Part shown: positions 62,618-64,000 of the stretch, one piece after another
Numbering within the stretch: position 1 is the stretch's first letter
Layout of the letters: the number at the start of each line of letters is the position of its first letter
Source of the DNA: Balneola vulgaris DSM 17893
GTDB lineage: Bacteria > Bacteroidota > Rhodothermia > Balneolales > Balneolaceae
DNA: 64,000 nt
Reading direction: 5' to 3'
NCBI RefSeq assembly: GCF_000375465.1
Contig: NZ_AQXH01000004.1
Location: 62,001-126,000, forward strand
Translations under genes and position numbers: made by a program
The notes under the pieces: generated by a model
The model's input: only the letters and a program-made list of their open reading frames with translations
Told to the model about the DNA's origin: nothing
Database searches by the model: none

Positions 62618-63013
62618 ATGAAATACTTAGTAGTTTTATTGACCCTTATATTCTGCTCAATATTGATCATTGAGGATGCAGAAGCTCAAACAAAAATAAC
62701 TTTTCAGATTGATATGGCTGATGCTATGGAGCAGAAGCTATTTGATCCAACGAAAGACAAAATTAGAGTTTTAGGTGGCTTCCCACCACTAAATAGTGCC
62801 CCTAAGCTTTATTTAAAAGACACTTCTCCAAAAGACAGTGTGTTCTCGGTAACGGTAAATTTTGGCCAATTCTATAAAGGTCGCATCCTTCAGTATAATT
62901 TTGAGTTGGAGTTCCCCGACAGAACTTTGCGTGAAGAACTCCCCCGTCAGGTTAGAATACAAGGCAAAGAAATAGAATTACCTGCTGTTCCCTTCGGCGC
63001 TTCAGCTAACTAA
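62618..63013 (+). CDS. secreted protein with starch-binding-like beta-sandwich
   Basis: 131 residues. Signal peptide to about residue 24 (DAEAQT). The body begins ITFQIDMADAMEQKLFDP and continues KIRVLGGFPPLNSAPKLYLKD, the pattern of small CBM20-like domains that open with TFQVDM and contain a GxFNxW-like turn, here GGFPPLN. Last gene of the pilin-like run. Carbohydrate binding is not proven: the usual Trp is missing. Confidence 0.6.
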   Translation: MKYLVVLLTLIFCSILIIEDAEAQTKITFQIDMADAMEQKLFDPTKDKIRVLGGFPPLNSAPKLYLKDTSPKDSVFSVTVNFGQFYKGRILQYNFELEFPDRTLREELPRQVRIQGKEIELPAVPFGASAN

Positions 63014-63026
63014 GTTCCGTTTCTAT

Positions 63027-63710
63027 TTACTGCCTTGAAAAGGCATTCATAAAGCTCTCTTTATAATGATTGCCGATGGGTATTTCTTTTGTGTGTATAT
63101 GGATGATGTTGCCTTCAACAAATCGCACATGCTCCATATTTACGAGGTAAGATTTGTGCACACGTTGAAATGAATGCCCTCCAAGTTCCTCCTCTAAACC
63201 CTTCATGGTCTTATTGAAGGTTAGGGTGTGCTCTTCATTTACTAGGGTTATGTAGTCCCCTTTCGACTCTGCATAGTAAATGGATGAGTGCTTTAGGTTA
63301 TAGGTTTTTCCATCGCACTTAACGATTAAAAAACCTTCTGTTTTATTCGGCAATGTAGGTTTAGAAACTTGAGCTACTTTTTGAACCGCTTTTAAAAACC
63401 GCTCAAATGAAAAAGGTTTGAGTAGATAATCGATCACGCCTAAGTCGTAGCTCTCCAGTGCAAATTCAGCATAGGCCGTAGTTAAAATCACAGCTGAGGG
63501 ATTATTCAATGTCTTTAAAAAGCTTATCCCGCTTAACTTTGGCATATTGATGTCTAGAAAAAGAAGCTCCACCGATTCATTTTTCAAAAATTCTAAAGCT
63601 TCCAATGCATTTTCACATTCTCCTGCCAATTCAAGATGCGGCACGTCCTCTATATACCCCTTAAGTATATTTCGAGCGATGGGTTCATCTTCAATGATTA
63701 AACAACGCAT
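63027..63710 (-). CDS. LytTR-family response regulator
   Basis: 227 residues. Receiver domain (about 1-120): acidic pocket E7-D8, phosphoacceptor D53 in LFLDINMPKLSG, TT near 76 and LLKPF. LytTR DNA-binding domain (about 130-227), with YNLKHSSIYYAESKGDYITL and FQRVHKSYLVNMEHV. The start overlaps the stop of the upstream kinase gene (TAATG), so the pair is co-translated. Convergent with the pilin-like operon, which is one possible target. Confidence 0.95.
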   Translation of the reverse strand: MRCLIIEDEPIARNILKGYIEDVPHLELAGECENALEALEFLKNESVELLFLDINMPKLSGISFLKTLNNPSAVILTTAYAEFALESYDLGVIDYLLKPFSFERFLKAVQKVAQVSKPTLPNKTEGFLIVKCDGKTYNLKHSSIYYAESKGDYITLVNEEHTLTFNKTMKGLEEELGGHSFQRVHKSYLVNMEHVRFVEGNIIHIHTKEIPIGNHYKESFMNAFSRQ

Positions 63711-64000
63711 TAGCTTAGTTGTACGGTTAATGTAAGTTCGTAAGTAAGAGGCTTAGCTTCGAAGTTCAACTCATAGTTATCCTCATAATAAACTTCCAGC
63801 CTTCGCACGGTGTTATGGAACCCTACTTTTTGGATTTCAGCTAAATCTGATTGGGGCTCAGTGATCTCCGTAGTATTCACAGAGTTTTTGGTATTCAGCC
63901 TTAGTACTCGGTTTTGAACGGTTAACTCAATATCAATGAAATCTTGTAAGCCTGAAACAGTGCCGTGTTTAAAACAGTTTTCAACAAAGTTGATAAGCAG
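63710..64000 (-). CDS. LytS/YehU-type sensor histidine kinase, C-terminal part only
   Basis: The minus-strand frame is open at base 64000 and ends TAA at 63710-63712; 96 residues are visible. LLINFVENCFKHGTVSG is the N-box of the kinase ATPase domain. KVGFHNTVRRLEVYYEDNYE matches the GxGLxNxxxRL region that closes LytS-type kinases, although the usual Gly-rich box is degraded. Its stop overlaps the response-regulator start by two bases. The sensor part lies beyond the window. Confidence 0.88.
   Translation of the reverse strand: MLINFVENCFKHGTVSGLQDFIDIELTVQNRVLRLNTKNSVNTTEITEPQSDLAEIQKVGFHNTVRRLEVYYEDNYELNFEAKPLTYELTLTVQLS

Noticed and set aside
63031-63045. TGCCTT-GAA-AAGGCA hairpin as a terminator
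   Set aside because: It lies inside the coding end of the LytTR regulator gene and has no T-run.

Overview
The window looks like chromosome from a free-living, aerobic or facultative heterotroph of the Bacteroidota/Balneolota (FCB) group. The evidence is three TonB-dependent receptors with an N-terminal carboxypeptidase-regulatory-like domain, many lipoproteins and secreted amidohydrolases, a LytTR response regulator with its kinase, a membrane-anchored AraC regulator, a TPR-CHAT protein and a DUF5706 (PycTM-type) membrane protein. The DNA is moderately AT-rich by eye. Some genes have clear AGGAG-type ribosome binding sites and others have none. Assignment below the FCB level is inference. 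Most of the window reads as ordinary chromosome; no phage, insertion sequence or CRISPR array was seen.

Layout. 1-3578: three minus-strand secreted amidohydrolases, the first cut by the window edge and with a degenerate metal motif. 3833-7385: small unrelated genes (lipoprotein, MgtC-like, YCII-like, DUF457 membrane hydrolase, amidohydrolase_2). 7597-9846: katG with an OxyR-like site upstream. 9913-13310: a TonB receptor and a three-gene membrane protein/winged-helix operon. 13311-14169 and 17774-18346: two intergenic blocks built from the same repeat modules, flanking an AraC-type regulator and a TonB receptor. 18347-26916: housekeeping genes (metK, ruvB, ppk1, scpA), an ECF sigma/TPR anti-sigma-like pair and an M28 peptidase. 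26974-30131: a TPR-CHAT protein and a divergent 45-residue Gly/Ser-rich peptide gene. 30166-35690: ftsY, a CDP-alcohol phosphatidyltransferase, a Nudix hydrolase, a TonB receptor and two overlapping small genes. 35920-42093: a metallophosphoesterase fused to a BamA-like barrel, then a class III cyclase-TPR protein overlapping a MarR regulator. 42153-48647: a homogentisate (tyrosine/phenylalanine) catabolic operon. 48815-51138: an orphan PycTM-like effector, a small protein, a caspase-fold-like lipoprotein and its membrane partner. 51260-58690: thioredoxin-like protein, sugar dehydrogenase, comEC, xseB, dxs, queA and tRNA-Arg(TCG). 58760-64000: an old yellow enzyme, a four-gene pilin-like operon and a LytTR two-component system cut by the edge.

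How genes work together. The clearest functional unit is hmgA-fahA-flavin reductase-acetoacetyl-CoA synthetase-hppD, which takes 4-hydroxyphenylpyruvate to fumarate and acetoacetyl-CoA. Two copies of the same inverted repeat (AGTTGT-N4-ACAACT) lie before hmgA and before hppD, and a MarR-family gene lies convergently next to the operon, so local repression by that MarR protein is a testable inference.

The most unusual signals are: (i) two copies, on opposite strands and 22 kb apart, of a roughly 76-nt structured RNA-like element with a covarying terminator and a mutually exclusive alternative pairing (13437-13512 and 35791-35867); (ii) the TPR-CHAT protein with its divergent tiny Gly/Ser-rich gene; (iii) the PycTM-like effector and an unusual class III cyclase bracketing the catabolic operon; (iv) the repeat blocks around 14-18 kb.
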